Assembly: GCF_947242115.1 (NCBI RefSeq)
Contig: NC_074714.1
Location: 42,018,149-42,082,148 of the forward strand
Length of the DNA: 64,000 nucleotides
Reading direction: 5' to 3'
Source of the DNA: Biomphalaria glabrata
Taxonomy: Eukaryota; Mollusca; Gastropoda; Planorbidae
Of this stretch, positions 45,802-57,600 are shown piece by piece. The notes below the pieces were generated by a model. The model had not been told where the DNA came from and made no database searches. It was given only the letters and a program-made list of their open reading frames with translations. How positions within the stretch are numbered: position 1 is the first letter of the stretch; the number at the start of each line of letters is the position of its first letter. A program made the translations under genes and the position numbers.

Positions 45802-48531
45802 ATGTTGGAGTTCAGTAACGATTCTAATAGATGTGGCGTCCTGCCTGTGGAATCCCGCCGCGCAGGTAGGGGGCCGGGCTCTCCGCCTCGAAGGAGCCCA
45901 CACAAGCGAGCTGGTGGTTCTTCTATCTCTGCCTGTGGAGCCAGGAGCAGGGACAAGAAAGTAAATACTACTGGCCAACACTCCAAGACCAAAAGTCTAA
46001 AAATCTTACAATGGAACGCAGAGGGCATCCAAAAGAAAAAAGAAGCTCTAAAAATATTTCTGCATGAGAAAGAAATTGATGTAGTTTGCATCCAAGAAAC
46101 TCATTTGAACAGTAATCTTCGTTTCTCCATTAGAGGCTACACCTGCATCAGACAAGATAGAGAAATCAGACCCAAAGGAGGAATCCTCACCCTCATTAAA
46201 AATGACATCCCTACCACAGACATAACTATGCCCAACTCCTCAGAATCAGAAATAATGGGAACTAAGCTAATTCTCCCAGATGGAAATATTAATCTATTTA
46301 ACTGCTACTTCCCACCAGACAAGGAAATAGAGATTGACCACATACAAATACCTGACCAAGAAGACTGTCTAATCTTAGGAGATATGAATAGTCACTCTCA
46401 GAGCTGGGGATACCCAGACCTAAATGCCAGGGGAGAAGAAATTGAAGAATGGCAAGCAGAGAACAGACTTATCTTGCTAAATAAACCTGAGGACAAACCA
46501 ACCTTTTTTTCAAGAGCCTGGCTAACATCAACCACTCCAGATCTAGCCTTTGCAACAGACAACTTATCCAAAAAGTGCACTAGAGAAGTCGCAGACCAGC
46601 TAGCCACCAGTGACCACAGACCCATATTGATCAGTATCGATACCTCCTTCAAAATATCAGAAAACTCCACCATCCCCAGATGGAACTACAAAAAAGCCAA
46701 CTGGCACCTATTCTCAAAGCTCACAGACCTATATACAACTTCAATAAACTGCAAATCAAATCAGGTTAATAAGTCATTCTCAGCTTTCTCCAAAGCAACA
46801 CTCCTAGCAGCTAAGGAATCAATTCCTAGAGGAGCAAGAAAAGATTATATCCCCAACTGGTCTGATCACCTTCAACAACTCCACAATGCCACTATTGAAG
46901 CCAGAAACACAGTAGAAAATAACCCTTGTATAGAAAATAACATAAATCTAAAAGCAGCTAACGCAGTTTTCAGGAAAAATTACCTTTCCGCCATGAGGAA
47001 AAGTTGGCATGAAAAAACAGAACAACTAAACGTAGATAGAGATGGCCACAAACTCTGGCGTATAGCCAAATGTCTCAACCAGGAAGAAAACAGAACAACT
47101 CCTATAGTAATAGAAAAGGACAACAAACCCCTGAAAGGCCAAGAAGCAGCAAATGAATTCATTAAGTTTTTCCAAAGCGTAGGACAAATACAAATTAATG
47201 AAAGTAGAAATAAAGATGTAAACTCAGAAATCCAAGATAAATTTAAAGAAAACAATCCAGCTTACTCCTTGGGAATGACCACTAATCTTAAAATGAAGGA
47301 ACTAGATGAATCCCTAAAAGTCCTCAAACCAAAACAAGCCCCGGGCCCAGACAAAATATCAAACGACATGCTTCTTCACTTGGGTCCTCAAGCCAAAAGA
47401 AAACTGCTACAATTATTCAATGCTAGCTGGAAATCTGGCAGAATTCCAAACATCTGGAAAAAAGCCATTATGATCCCTATACTAAAGCACGGCAAGCCAA
47501 GAAATAAACTGGATAGCTACCGTCCCATCAGCCTCACTAGCTGTACTTGCAAACTGATGGAAAGAGTGATAAATAGAAGGCTGACATGGATCCTTGAGTC
47601 AAATAACCTACTCACTGAAGCCCAGGCTGGCTTTAGAAAAGGCAGATCAACAGAAGATCAAATTGCCTTCATCACACAAGAAATAGAAGACGGCTTTCAA
47701 GAAAAGAAACCAACAACAATTGTGTGGGTTGACTTAGAAAAAGCATTTGACAAAGTCTGGGAACAAGGTCTCTTGCTCAAGCTAATCCAGCATCACATAT
47801 CCCACAGAATGTACAACTGGATAAAGGAATACCTAAATAATAGAAAAGCCTTAGTTTGCATGCAAGGACAAAGAAGCCACACAGTGGGTATAAAAAATGG
47901 TGTCCCCCAAGGAGGAGTCCTATCCCCAACACTTTTCCTAATATTCATAAACGATCTAAATCAAAACCTACCCAAAAAAGTTAAGAGCAGCATGTATGCA
48001 GATGACCTTGCCTTAATTAGCACAGAAGAATATGTAGGGACATCGAAATTTCGATTACAAGATGCTCTTGATAAACTCAATAATTGGTCCAAAGACTGGG
48101 GCATGTCCATTAACACAAAAAAGACAACATATACCATATTCTCACTGTCAACAAAACAACAAACAATAAAATTAACATTAGATAAGGAAGCTTTAGAAAA
48201 AAATGACAGCCCTACTTATCTTGGAGTCACCTATGACCCGAGACTAACCTGGAAAAACCAAATAGATAAAACACAGAGTAAAGGCATCCAGAGACTATCC
48301 CTCTTGAAAAAATTAGCTGGCACAGATTGGGGAGCTAATCAAAACATCCTGAAAAAGACCTATACCAGTTATGTAAGACCTGTACTAGAATATGGTGCCA
48401 CAGCATGGGGCTCAGCAGCCCAAACCAACCTAAGAAAAATAGACAAGGTTCAAAATATTGGTCTAAGGATAATGACAGGAGCAATCAAAACAACACCCAT
48501 AAGAGCTATGGAGGAAACCGCTGCCATCTGA
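45802..48531 (+). CDS. LINE ORF2: apurinic-type endonuclease plus reverse transcriptase, 909 aa
   Basis: An arginine-rich N-terminal segment of about 65 residues precedes the endonuclease domain, which starts at LKILQWNAEGI (N72), continues with CIQETH (E99) and LGDMNSHS, and ends with SDHRPI (D271/H272). The reverse transcriptase follows: YRPISLTSC, AGFRKGRSTEDQ, VDLEKAFDKVW, VPQGGVLSPTLF and the catalytic MYADDLALI (YADD at 732-735). A thumb-like region, YLGVTYDPRLTW, comes after. The frame stops at 48529-48531 (AAI then TGA), where related sequence continues in another frame, so this is a truncated form of a longer polyprotein that should include RNase H. The intact frame up to that point suggests a fairly recent insertion. 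Confidence 0.9.
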   Translation: MLEFSNDSNRCGVLPVESRRAGRGPGSPPRRSPHKRAGGSSISACGARSRDKKVNTTGQHSKTKSLKILQWNAEGIQKKKEALKIFLHEKEIDVVCIQETHLNSNLRFSIRGYTCIRQDREIRPKGGILTLIKNDIPTTDITMPNSSESEIMGTKLILPDGNINLFNCYFPPDKEIEIDHIQIPDQEDCLILGDMNSHSQSWGYPDLNARGEEIEEWQAENRLILLNKPEDKPTFFSRAWLTSTTPDLAFATDNLSKKCTREVADQLATSDHRPILISIDTSFKISENSTIPRWNYKKANWHLFSKLTDLYTTSINCKSNQVNKSFSAFSKATLLAAKESIPRGARKDYIPNWSDHLQQLHNATIEARNTVENNPCIENNINLKAANAVFRKNYLSAMRKSWHEKTEQLNVDRDGHKLWRIAKCLNQEENRTTPIVIEKDNKPLKGQEAANEFIKFFQSVGQIQINESRNKDVNSEIQDKFKENNPAYSLGMTTNLKMKELDESLKVLKPKQAPGPDKISNDMLLHLGPQAKRKLLQLFNASWKSGRIPNIWKKAIMIPILKHGKPRNKLDSYRPISLTSCTCKLMERVINRRLTWILESNNLLTEAQAGFRKGRSTEDQIAFITQEIEDGFQEKKPTTIVWVDLEKAFDKVWEQGLLLKLIQHHISHRMYNWIKEYLNNRKALVCMQGQRSHTVGIKNGVPQGGVLSPTLFLIFINDLNQNLPKKVKSSMYADDLALISTEEYVGTSKFRLQDALDKLNNWSKDWGMSINTKKTTYTIFSLSTKQQTIKLTLDKEALEKNDSPTYLGVTYDPRLTWKNQIDKTQSKGIQRLSLLKKLAGTDWGANQNILKKTYTSYVRPVLEYGATAWGSAAQTNLRKIDKVQNIGLRIMTGAIKTTPIRAMEETAAI

Positions 48532-49681
48532 TCTCTCTGGATGAAAGAAGAGAAATAAAAATCCTTTCCCAATTCACTAAATTGGAAACCTTGGAGAGGC
48601 ACCCACTCAGAACAAAAATCCACAAAACTGGCACAAAAAAACCGTCTCAAAAGGACCAATTTCATACAGGAATCTCTAAACCTAAAAAAGAAACACCAAC
48701 TTGAAAAAATTACTCTGGAATCCTCGATACACTATAATGAATCTCCACCCTGGGACGAAAGCCCTCTTCCTACTATAAGGGACCATATTGAAAACATAAA
48801 AAGAAAATCTGATTACAGACCAACAGAGCTCAAGGAAATAGTGAACTGTTTTCTACATAACAATTACTCTAGCAATCAGTGGATCAGAGTTTACACGGAT
48901 GGCTCATCCCATAAAGCCACCACAAATGGAGGAGCTGGAATACTTATCGAATGGCCAGATGGAGGAAAACTAGAAAAATCCTTTGCAACTGGAGAGCTCT
49001 CTGACAGTCACAGAGCAGAAAGGGAAGCACTAGCACTAGCTGCTACCATGCTAGCAAATCATCCAAGTTCCCCTCACAGTCAGATTGTCTTTCTAACAGA
49101 CGCAAAAACAACCCTCCAAAGCCTGCAAAACTCTGATTCCCCTTATATTAAAAACCTCAGAACAGCACTCACAAAGCTCAACCACAACAGCAAAAAAAAC
49201 TGTTATTCAATGGATACCAGCTCACATACAACTAGCAGGAAATGAGAAGGCTGACACACTCGCCAAGAGTGGGAGAACAAACTCACAAGTAAACTCTGCA
49301 CTCTATCCAGAAGAAATGAAGAAATTAATTGTAGATAAAATAAATGAGAAATGAACGAGCTCCCATCCAAATCACAAGAAAGATGATGCTTACTATAAGC
49401 TATCCCGACAAGACCAACGTCTAATCTTTCGACTCAGGACCGGACACAACAGAATGCGACAACACATGTTCCGGAAGCTCAAAATTGGAACCAGTGAAAT
49501 CTGCCCATGTGGAGTATCACCAGAAAATGCCGACCACGTCCTCCAAAACTGCTCTCTCTACCAAGAGGCCCGTATAAGACATTGGCCCCAAATCACCCCA
49601 ATAGAAAGAAAACTATATGGAGAGCTCCCTGATTTGGAAACCACTGCGCAGTTCATCTCATGTATTGGTCTAGTCATATGA
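48532..49681 (+). pseudogene. LINE ORF2 3' part: RNase H and C-terminal zinc-motif region, frame-broken
   Basis: RNase H is recognisable from 48841: VYTDGSSHK, then SHRAEREALAL and FLTDAKTTLQSL. In a shifted frame after an A-run near 49198 it continues with WIPAHIQLAGNEKADTLAK. The last part (49454-49681) has the typical LINE tail: RLRTGHNRM upstream, then CPCGVSPENADHVLQNC. Frame changes near 48530, 48615 and 49198 and a stop near 49352 break it. The order and spacing match the region after RT in I-superfamily LINEs. Confidence 0.8.
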
Positions 49682-49735
49682 ACACTCCAACATAACAATG
49701 AGAACGATGAAGAAGAAGAAGAAGAAGAAAGATTT

Positions 49736-49835
49736 ACTCATAGCTTGACCATAAACTTCTACTCATAGCTGACATAAACTTCTATTCATAGCTTGACCAT
49801 AAACTTCTATTCATAGTTTGACCACAAACCTTAAC
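49736..49835. repeat. Short tandem repeat next to the LINE insertion site
   Basis: Three to four copies of ATTCATAGCTTGACCATAAACTTCT (about 27 bp) directly follow the 3' target duplication of the LINE. Confidence 0.8.
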
Positions 49836-50113
49836 ATTCCTCATTATCACATGTTTTATAGCAACATTCCCCTAGGGTGCTATCAGTAGCTACGTCATAG
49901 AAAACGTGCTCTATGACATAGTTCCCCCTCTCCTATTCTCATCTCACAGTACATGCCCAACGATGTTATCAGTAGCTCACCTTCCTCATCATCATCCTCA
50001 TCAATCCTTTATTACTTTTTAGCGTCGTAAGGGCGCTGTGTTGGTTAATTGCGTAACCAAAGTCATTGCCGGAAGTGGTGATGGATATAAGCACTCCGCT
50101 ATATATATATATC

Positions 50114-50560
50114 CTAATAAATGCTTCCTAATGCCATGCTTCTCAAATAGCATCTGACAACGAGTCCAGCCTTCACGTATGGCTCAGATACTGAGTCCGG
50201 CGGAACTGTTTTCACCAACAGGAGAAGGGGCGAAGGGGAGCAACTGGCGCCTAAACCAGTAAGCTTCGGGCAGTAGAGGCTCGTTAGCCATTGCTGGCTA
50301 TCTACCGATGAGAAGGAAAATCTGAATTTGAAAATCTGCTGCCTTGCAAGCATGGGAAGTTTCGGGAGTCAGCCCTGAGGAAAAACCAGGAGTCTGCGCA
50401 GCCGCTGCCCCAAAACTGTATCGGTAGGCTACTTGCCGCTTTTTTTTTTTTGAAACAGCTGCGTGGAAAGGGGAGAACTGATGTGTGGGCGACATCGTTC
50501 CGACCACAGCTAATTCCCGCAGGCTTTCATCTCATTTCCATGATACATACGACCCATAGT
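50114..50560 (+). mobile_element. Relic of a related LINE 5' leader
   Basis: This stretch matches the 5' leader of the nearby LINE (about 45600-45780) in the same orientation: both have GTTAGC...ATCTA...GAGAA..., the shared block CTGCTGCCTTGCA (45678 and 50337), and the following GGGAG...GAAAA...CAGG pattern. Identity is only moderate, so this is a different family member. No endonuclease or RT coding follows; the sequence ends in a T-run near 50450 and then unique sequence. LINE copies are usually truncated at the 5' end, so a copy of the 5' leader alone is unusual. Confidence 0.5.
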
Positions 50561-51054
50561 GGCTTTGGGACTGAATAGGCCATAAAAAAAATTAACTATC
50601 AGTAAAAAAAAAAATATGGCAAACAAACTTAGAGGCAGCTGGCAATTGATGTATCACATTGGAAAACCATTCCTTCACCCTCCTAAAATCATTAGTTTTT
50701 TTAAGCACATTTTATTATGGTGCTATTCTTTAATGTTACTTAGGATTCCTTTATTTCTCTACCACCAATACAGAAATAAATTAAATTGTGAGAAGTGTTT
50801 TTTAAGTTTCTATAAGCATAACGAAAGGGAAATCAAAACAATAAATTCACAAACAAATAAATTGTTTGACCAACTAATTTTTAATGTGCAATTTCAACAG
50901 ATATAGATTTATGCCAATTATAAACATACACAAAATAAAACCTTCCATATTTTCCTTGCAAATTGTTGTGCACAATCATGAAACTTCTTACATTCTTTTT
51001 CCACTGATTTCCTCTATTGGTTATACTTTTTAATTTTATGTTGTTACTGAACTT

Positions 51055-51250
51055 ATATAAGTCACTCCATATGTCTGGTTATTTTTTTTACAATCAATTT
51101 CTCCCACTTCCCATTTTTGGATCTAGTTGAAACTTAGTAGAATTATTCACTGTCGATGAGAACATATGCATCAATAAAAAAAAATTAAGCAATAAATTTA
51201 TCAATTAGTCTTAATTAATTATTTTTGTTTTATGTGGAAAATGTAGTAAA
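51055..51250. repeat. Interspersed repeat family R2, diverged copy
   Basis: CATATGTCTGGTTATTT, CAATTTCTCCCACTTCCCA, TTTGGATCTAGTTGAAACTT and a TTAATTAATTATTTTTGTTT end match R2 in order. Confidence 0.5.
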
Positions 51251-52211
51251 TCATTGAATGGCAACCCATGACAATAATTACAATATTAGGTCGTTTGTAA
51301 ATATATTTAAATAAAAAAAAGACTAATAAAACCTTCTATTTTTATGAGTACTTGAATAGATCAATGGCAAACCATGGTGATACAAGTTTGAATTCAGACT
51401 CAGCAACTTTTTTCCCCTACCTTACAAAAAAGCGCCAATAGGACTCTTGTAAAAATGCAAGATAGCAGACGTGTAAAAAGTCACAAGATCTAGAGAGAAA
51501 TTTTATGCCATTGTGTATAGTTATCAATGTCTCAAATATCTGAAAAGTTTTTAAAAAAGTTTTTTGTTATATTTAAATTGTTCTATTTATTTAGCAGTTT
51601 TTGTATACATAATTGAAATCATCATGGCACAAAATAAAAAAAAAATGTCCTGAGCAGTTCACTATTATGAGATTGAAACTTATGAAAACATGTTGATCAG
51701 GTCTGAATAGATTGGGAATGTTTATTCCAACTTCTTCTGAAAACAAATGAACTTACACACAAATGGGAAATTCCACCCAGTCTTAATACATTGAAGGCAA
51801 GATTTAGTAGTATGAAAAGTAAAAACAAATTTTGGAATAGAAATACTCATAGACAATAACCTTTTACATTTCAATAGTCATTCAATATTTCTTTTCTTTT
51901 TTTGTGTGTAAATTCTTTATATTTCCTTATTTATTTAATGAAATATCCTTAGAAAAAAAAATTCAGCCTGAACACTGAGAAAAACATTTTGCACAACAAA
52001 GAAATTTAAGAAACACTAACAATGTGCAGCATAATTAATGAAGACAGCCTTCATTGCTGCAATGTTCATACCAATTAGTCTGATTCTTGAAAAAGTGATT
52101 AAATGCATGCCACAACAACTGTAACAGAGATTACATGTACAAAGTCATAGACCTTTGACATCTAAATAAGGCTTTAGATTATAATATAATTATTATGTTT
52201 TTACATATTTT

Positions 52212-52285
52212 GGGAATTCCTTCAGAATTTAATCTAATTACATCCTAGCCTTAACTTCTCCCAGGACAATGGGGGATGGATGCTA
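52212..52285 (-). mobile_element. Fragment of SINE family A
   Basis: GGAATTCCTTCAGAAT, then ACATCCTAGCC and CTCCCAGGACAATGGGGGAT correspond to the 3' half of SINE A on the minus strand. No head is present. Confidence 0.4.
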
Positions 52286-53554
52286 ACATAACAAAGATGA
52301 TACAAATTATAAATATCTCACTCTAAATTATAATTGAATATAAAAAACAAGTATTTATTTATCAAAATTGTATCTGAATAGTATTTTTAAAAATTAAGTA
52401 TGATAATTACTCCCCCTGCAATCTATTTATTCTTTTGTTCTTTCTAATTGTGACTCACACACACACACACACTTGCGGTTAATACAAATAATGTCAATAT
52501 GTTTTTTGAGTTGCTATAACATATTTAAAATTCTCATTGTTGAAAGTCAAATTTAAAAAGGCCATAAAATCCCATTAACGTGGGTTTGAGAATCACTAAT
52601 CACAAGTACTTTTACAATTGAACAGCACTAATATGTAAAAGCATATAAATAAGCACAAAACTATTTGCTTGTCCTTACACAAAGTGAAATCAATAAATGA
52701 GTGGATTTTAATCATAAAAACATTGGCCTATTTGAATGTAAAAAAAAAATAAATGTACAAGGATAAAGATATTTTTTGGTAGGAGCTGACTAACATACAG
52801 TTTTGTAGGGTTATATAGTCAAATAAAAGTTTTGTTTAAATTCTAAGAGATTTTGGCTTCAATTATTTATTTAAAAAATTATTTTTTTTTAAGAAACTCA
52901 GATTTGAACAGAAATAAATACATGACAAAATGCTGTGAACAAAATAAAGGAAAAATTAAATGACAAAAAAAACTGAGATCATGGCACATTTATCGGACAA
53001 AAATACTAAAAAGCAGTAAAAAAAAATATTGCTAAAAATAAAAGTAGCAAAAAAAAAAAAAAAAAAAGAGAATGTATATGTTAAAATGATTGTCTGTTTT
53101 AATTTTAAACTTCAATTTACAAAAAAAAATATTTATCACAGATGAATGCCAGTGAAGAAGTTTAAATGCTACTATTGCTAGCAATATAAATAACATAAAT
53201 AAAATGTATATTTACATATAAAAAAATCATTTACAGTTGAAGTTAAAGCACAAATACTCTGTAACTTTGTTACAGCCTAAAAATGAACTATATCAAAAAT
53301 AATTTGCCAAAAACATGTTGCCAAACCATTTTAAAAGTTTCTGCATAATTTATTTTCATGACAATTAGTATAAATAGCTCATTTAAGAATTTGAATTATT
53401 TCATGGCCATTTTAAATTTTTCTAAAACACAATTCATAGTAAAATAGTGATCTCTAAGTATTACAATGTAGAACATAATATTGCCAATTATATATACAGA
53501 TATAATTTATAATATATATATAATTTAGTAAATCTTCTCAAAAGCAGTCAGTTG

Positions 53555-53725
53555 ATATCTAATTATGAAAAAGAAATGGGAAGACAACATAAAAGAATGG
53601 ACAGGCTTGCCATTGAAAGAAGTTCTATCCAAGCAAAAGACAGAAAGGAATGGAGAAGGATGGTTGACAAATCTTGTGTGGTACCCCAATGGTCCAACAG
53701 GCTAAGGGATAGGTGAAGGTGAATT
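53555..53725 (+). mobile_element. Short LINE ORF2 C-terminal fragment
   Basis: KKWEDNIKEWTGLPLKEVL, then after one frame change KDRKEWRRMVDKSCVVPQWS and LRDR-stop, is the characteristic end of a LINE polyprotein (WEDNIKEWTGL block). It is only about 170 bp long, heavily 5'-truncated, and lies downstream of the kinesin gene. Confidence 0.65.
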
Positions 53726-54659
53726 ATGAATATTTTATTTTAACAAAAAACTAATGATTATAGGATGATTTCTTACTTTATTTTTAAATGGGTGCAGGTT
53801 GTTTAGGTGTATCTTGTGCTTGTTATTTTCTGAATGTTGACTTTCCCTCCCAAAATGAGTGGCTTTTTGTCAGCTTACAATAATTGACATTTAAACCTAA
53901 ATTAAAATTATGTTGTGTTCATATCCTTCAATAAATACAAAATACTGGAGTGGCAATTAAAAGAATAATAGCAAAAAATAATAAATACATAGTTTGGACA
54001 ACATGTTTATGATATTCTATTTTTTAAATTTTCACTTTTTATTATAATATAAAAAAGAAAAGAGGTTAAAAGTTGGGTTCACTTTTCCAAAAGTCTCTAA
54101 TGTAGAGTAGGGGGGTTGCCATAAAATGTAGGTTTTAAATGTTAATTATAAGAAAACCAATATAACCAACACAAGAGCCACCTGCTTTTTTAAACAAAAT
54201 ATTTTGTGTTTATTTTTTTTCGGTAGTAATTCATTTCCTTAATTCTTTTTCCCATCTCTGACTAATCAATAATTTAAATCCATTTCTTGTTGAAATATTT
54301 TAAAAAAGTTATAATAATGCAATATAATTTGTTGAATATTTGGTCACATTGTCTAGTTTCATACTAACATAGTCTGTTAGTGGACACAGGCCTAGTTACA
54401 TACTAAATTAACATAGTATGTCTTTGGACACAGTTAAGGATGAAATTTTACTGAACCATTGCAGATTAATATCAAATATTGACAAAACAAAATGAATATA
54501 TTCCCCTAATGGATTTCAACATTAGAATGAGAGATACTGTTTGATCAAGGTAAGAGTAAAGCAATAACAACATTGTTGACTACTAAAACAACACAACCTG
54601 CAGTATGAGTAAATTGACCCAATCAGACTAAGTAATGTAATAAATCTAGTCAATATGAA

Positions 54660-57600
54660 TTATCTGGGAGGAAATCCTCCACCTTTCTTCTGTATATTCT
54701 GTTTGGCTTGTCCCAGGGCTACCTGACGTGCATTGCTGCCAAACTCTAAAGTGTTGCAAGTCTCTTGACTGTTACTAACATCTGGGCTGATATTTACAAA
54801 CAAACAAGCCTAAGGAAAAAAAAAAGTTTATATTTAATCTTCCAAAGTTGGTGAGATTTTAGTACAGGTGATTCTGGAGCATTCATGTAAACACAAAAAC
54901 TTTGTCAAATGATTTTAAAAGATAGAAAAAACAACTTGATAGTTTACCTTGGCATCTCCACCTAGACATGGTCTAAGAATCTGAGTCAGTTTTGAATTTC
55001 TATAAGGAATATGAAGCTGACTCTCCCTCAGTGCTAAGAATACCTATCCAAAGAACCAATGTCACTAATAAGAATCAACATTAACAATTTTCTTTTAATA
55101 CTTAAAGAAACATTTATACTTTTCATTCCTATTTCACATAAATCAAGTCAAATATTTATTTATAATAACCTGGCCCAGGGCGGAAAGAGACTTGTTGATG
55201 GCAGCAGCTTCAACTAGCCTCTGGCCAGTGGCTTCTGTTTTGCTGATTCGTTCAGACCCTGCCAGATCACATAGTGTCAACACTCCTTTAGAGATGGCTC
55301 CCGTCACTTTGTCCTCACCCTCTACTGTGATCATCAGAACCAGATGAGAACGTGAGCTGGGGGTGAAATAAACAAAATTTAGTGCTCTATTGTACATAGA
55401 AATGAAGTCTACTGTGAAATGTTGTTAAGGCTATAAGTGGTTCTTCAAGTCCACCAATTAGTGTTACCAGTATGTGAAAGGCACAATGACCCAACTGAGA
55501 CCAAATAGCTGGCTGAACTCAGGAACATCATGCTTAGTGATTTTATGCTATATTATTATTATTAATATTATACCAAGCCAAAAAGAATGTGTTATAACTG
55601 ATTAAAAAAAAGTTATTAAAACCCCCCACAGAACATAATTTGTAAATTTTTATTCTACTAAAAGTTCCAGAGCACTTAGGAGACCTCAGTAAAAGGTAGC
55701 TTAAAACTCCCTGCAGAACTGTTATGACAATCTAACAGTTTGCTGTTTTAAAAATTTTCTTTTACATTTCTTATCAGAATTTTAATGAACACAAAAATTT
55801 CACAAAATGAAAAGAAAATCCAAGTTAGTTTACACCTAATGCAAAAAGACTTAGTCTCTAACTCCAACTCAACTATTTTAAAAGTAATGAAAACATTTCA
55901 GAACTCATAGTTTATGGGGTAGATGTTTGTTTGTCAATGATTAACATTAATGTCATGGTAATTGCACAGAGTGCCTTTTTATTTCTATTAGTCAACCTAT
56001 CAGGTAATAATGTTAAAAATATATGTGGTGATACAAGTTTCTTTAAGTCTTTATTTGCAAAGAATTTAATAACAATATATGTACATATGGATAACATTCA
56101 ACATAAACGAATCCTCTAGATGTTTTCTTTCTCATTGTTGACAACACAACATGTGACTGCTCTCTAGTCCATTAACTGTCCAGGTACAAACACTCGCGAG
56201 CAAAGCTACTCTGCCTCATCGTGGCGCTCGTGTGGAAACGACCATTAGAGGAAGTGGTTAGGCTAAATGGGTAGCAACACAAAACTCCCATGGGGATGCC
56301 CACAGGTAGGCGAGAGTCGACCCAATTGCACGGGCGGAGTGACCATAAACCTGTCACAAATCCATACGCCGTTCCTCAAGGGACCGTTACATGAATGGCG
56401 AGTCCCCCACGGTTAGTTCGGTATAGCGAAGGAAAATGGCGGAGGCTCCCATTGCCCTCGGCCATGACCAGCCAAGCATGCGTCCGGGGTGCCAAAGGCA
56501 TTGGAAACAGCAATGCTTTACATAGGCATTGACTCGAGTCTCTCCCAGACGGAACGGTGGTTCAGACAGGTTTTTTTTTTGTACTATTTGACGCTCAAAC
56601 AGGTTTTTTTTCAAACTTAGAGCTCGAAGAGCCTTCGGCTCATCTCTTGGATGATCAACAAGGTATACAACACTTGACCATGTGTCATGGTTGGCCACAC
56701 ATGCTGTATAGGAACTGTGTCACAACAATATATAATCGTTTATGTCAATGCATTCAAATTGAAAGACTTCTAATGAGTATTACTTTACAATTAGGTAAAA
56801 ACAACTCCAAAAGAACTCCACGATATGATGAAGATGAAAAAAAAAATTTACTTGTTAAAAACAATTAGAATTTCAACTCTCTGGTTTTGGAGAGCTTTTC
56901 TGAAAAGAAATAAACGGAACAGTTCACTTTTCTGTATAAATGTATGTAAGCTTCTTTTCTTTTTCTTTTCATGATTTCAGTTTAGCTCACCTAGTGGAGT
57001 TCATCTTAGTAGATGCTGTCTTTCTGTTGCTGTCCCCAAGCTTCATGATTTCCTTGATGTCCTTGACCTCTTTAACTGGCATCTCCATGATGTTTGGGAT
57101 CTTTACTGAGTTGCCCACCATGCTGAGTTCCAAGACTTTAGTGTCTTCAGTCAGCAGATCCTGGACAGTCTCATTGTAGATTTCAACCATGGAAACCTAT
57201 TTAATTTACAAAACTGTGACATCAATTTTATTAAAGTTTAAATTAATTTTTCAGTGATATAACATATACATTTTATAATGATTGAAAGTATAAAATAAAT
57301 GACAGAAACATATAACCTTAAAGGAAACAAAATTGGAGAAAAAAAAAAACACAAATTTCCAGAGGACATCAAGATTCTATGTAGTGATGAGAATATAGAT
57401 AATGATGTTGTGATTATGGATCAAACTGTCATAAATCATTGAAATAATTGGAAAATGATCCCCATAATGAATTGGTCAACACAATAAGTGCCAGGATATG
57501 GAATAAAACTTCATGCAGGAGGGAGACAGTGCCACTGCTGCATTAGAAGTTTGAGGTGACTTTGCTCAAATGCAGTCTGTCAAAAGAAAACATCCCATTG

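Larger units (their letters stand above)
45378..49725 (+). mobile_element. Nearly full-length non-LTR retrotransposon (I superfamily, Nimb-like LINE)
   Basis: The element has a 5' leader of about 424 bp, a long ORF with endonuclease and reverse transcriptase, a degenerate RNase H/C-terminal part, and a (GAA)n tail at about 49709-49730. It is bounded by a 14-bp direct repeat, AGAAAGATTTACTC, at 45364-45377 and 49726-49739; the second copy overlaps the GAA tail. Endonuclease, RT and RNase H with a final CPC...H...C motif are the arrangement of I/Nimb elements, including Nimbus of Biomphalaria glabrata. No separate ORF1 (gag-like) fits in the leader. It sits between the Egalitarian-like gene and the kinesin. 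About four breaks in the 3' half mean it is not autonomous now. Confidence 0.88.
50561..54659. other. 3' flank of the kinesin gene, no gene recognised
   Basis: Aside from R2, the SINE A fragment, the LINE tail fragment and poly-A/poly-T runs, I see no gene. Part of 53.8-54.66 kb is likely kinesin 3' UTR. Confidence 0.5.

Noticed and set aside
46398-47255. Minus-strand frames of 91 codons inside the LINE
   Set aside because: Shadows of the plus-strand endonuclease/RT coding frame.
49860-50110. TATAAG...AATAAA arrangement before the LINE 5' relic
   Set aside because: No repeat partner or boundaries; insufficient to call an element.
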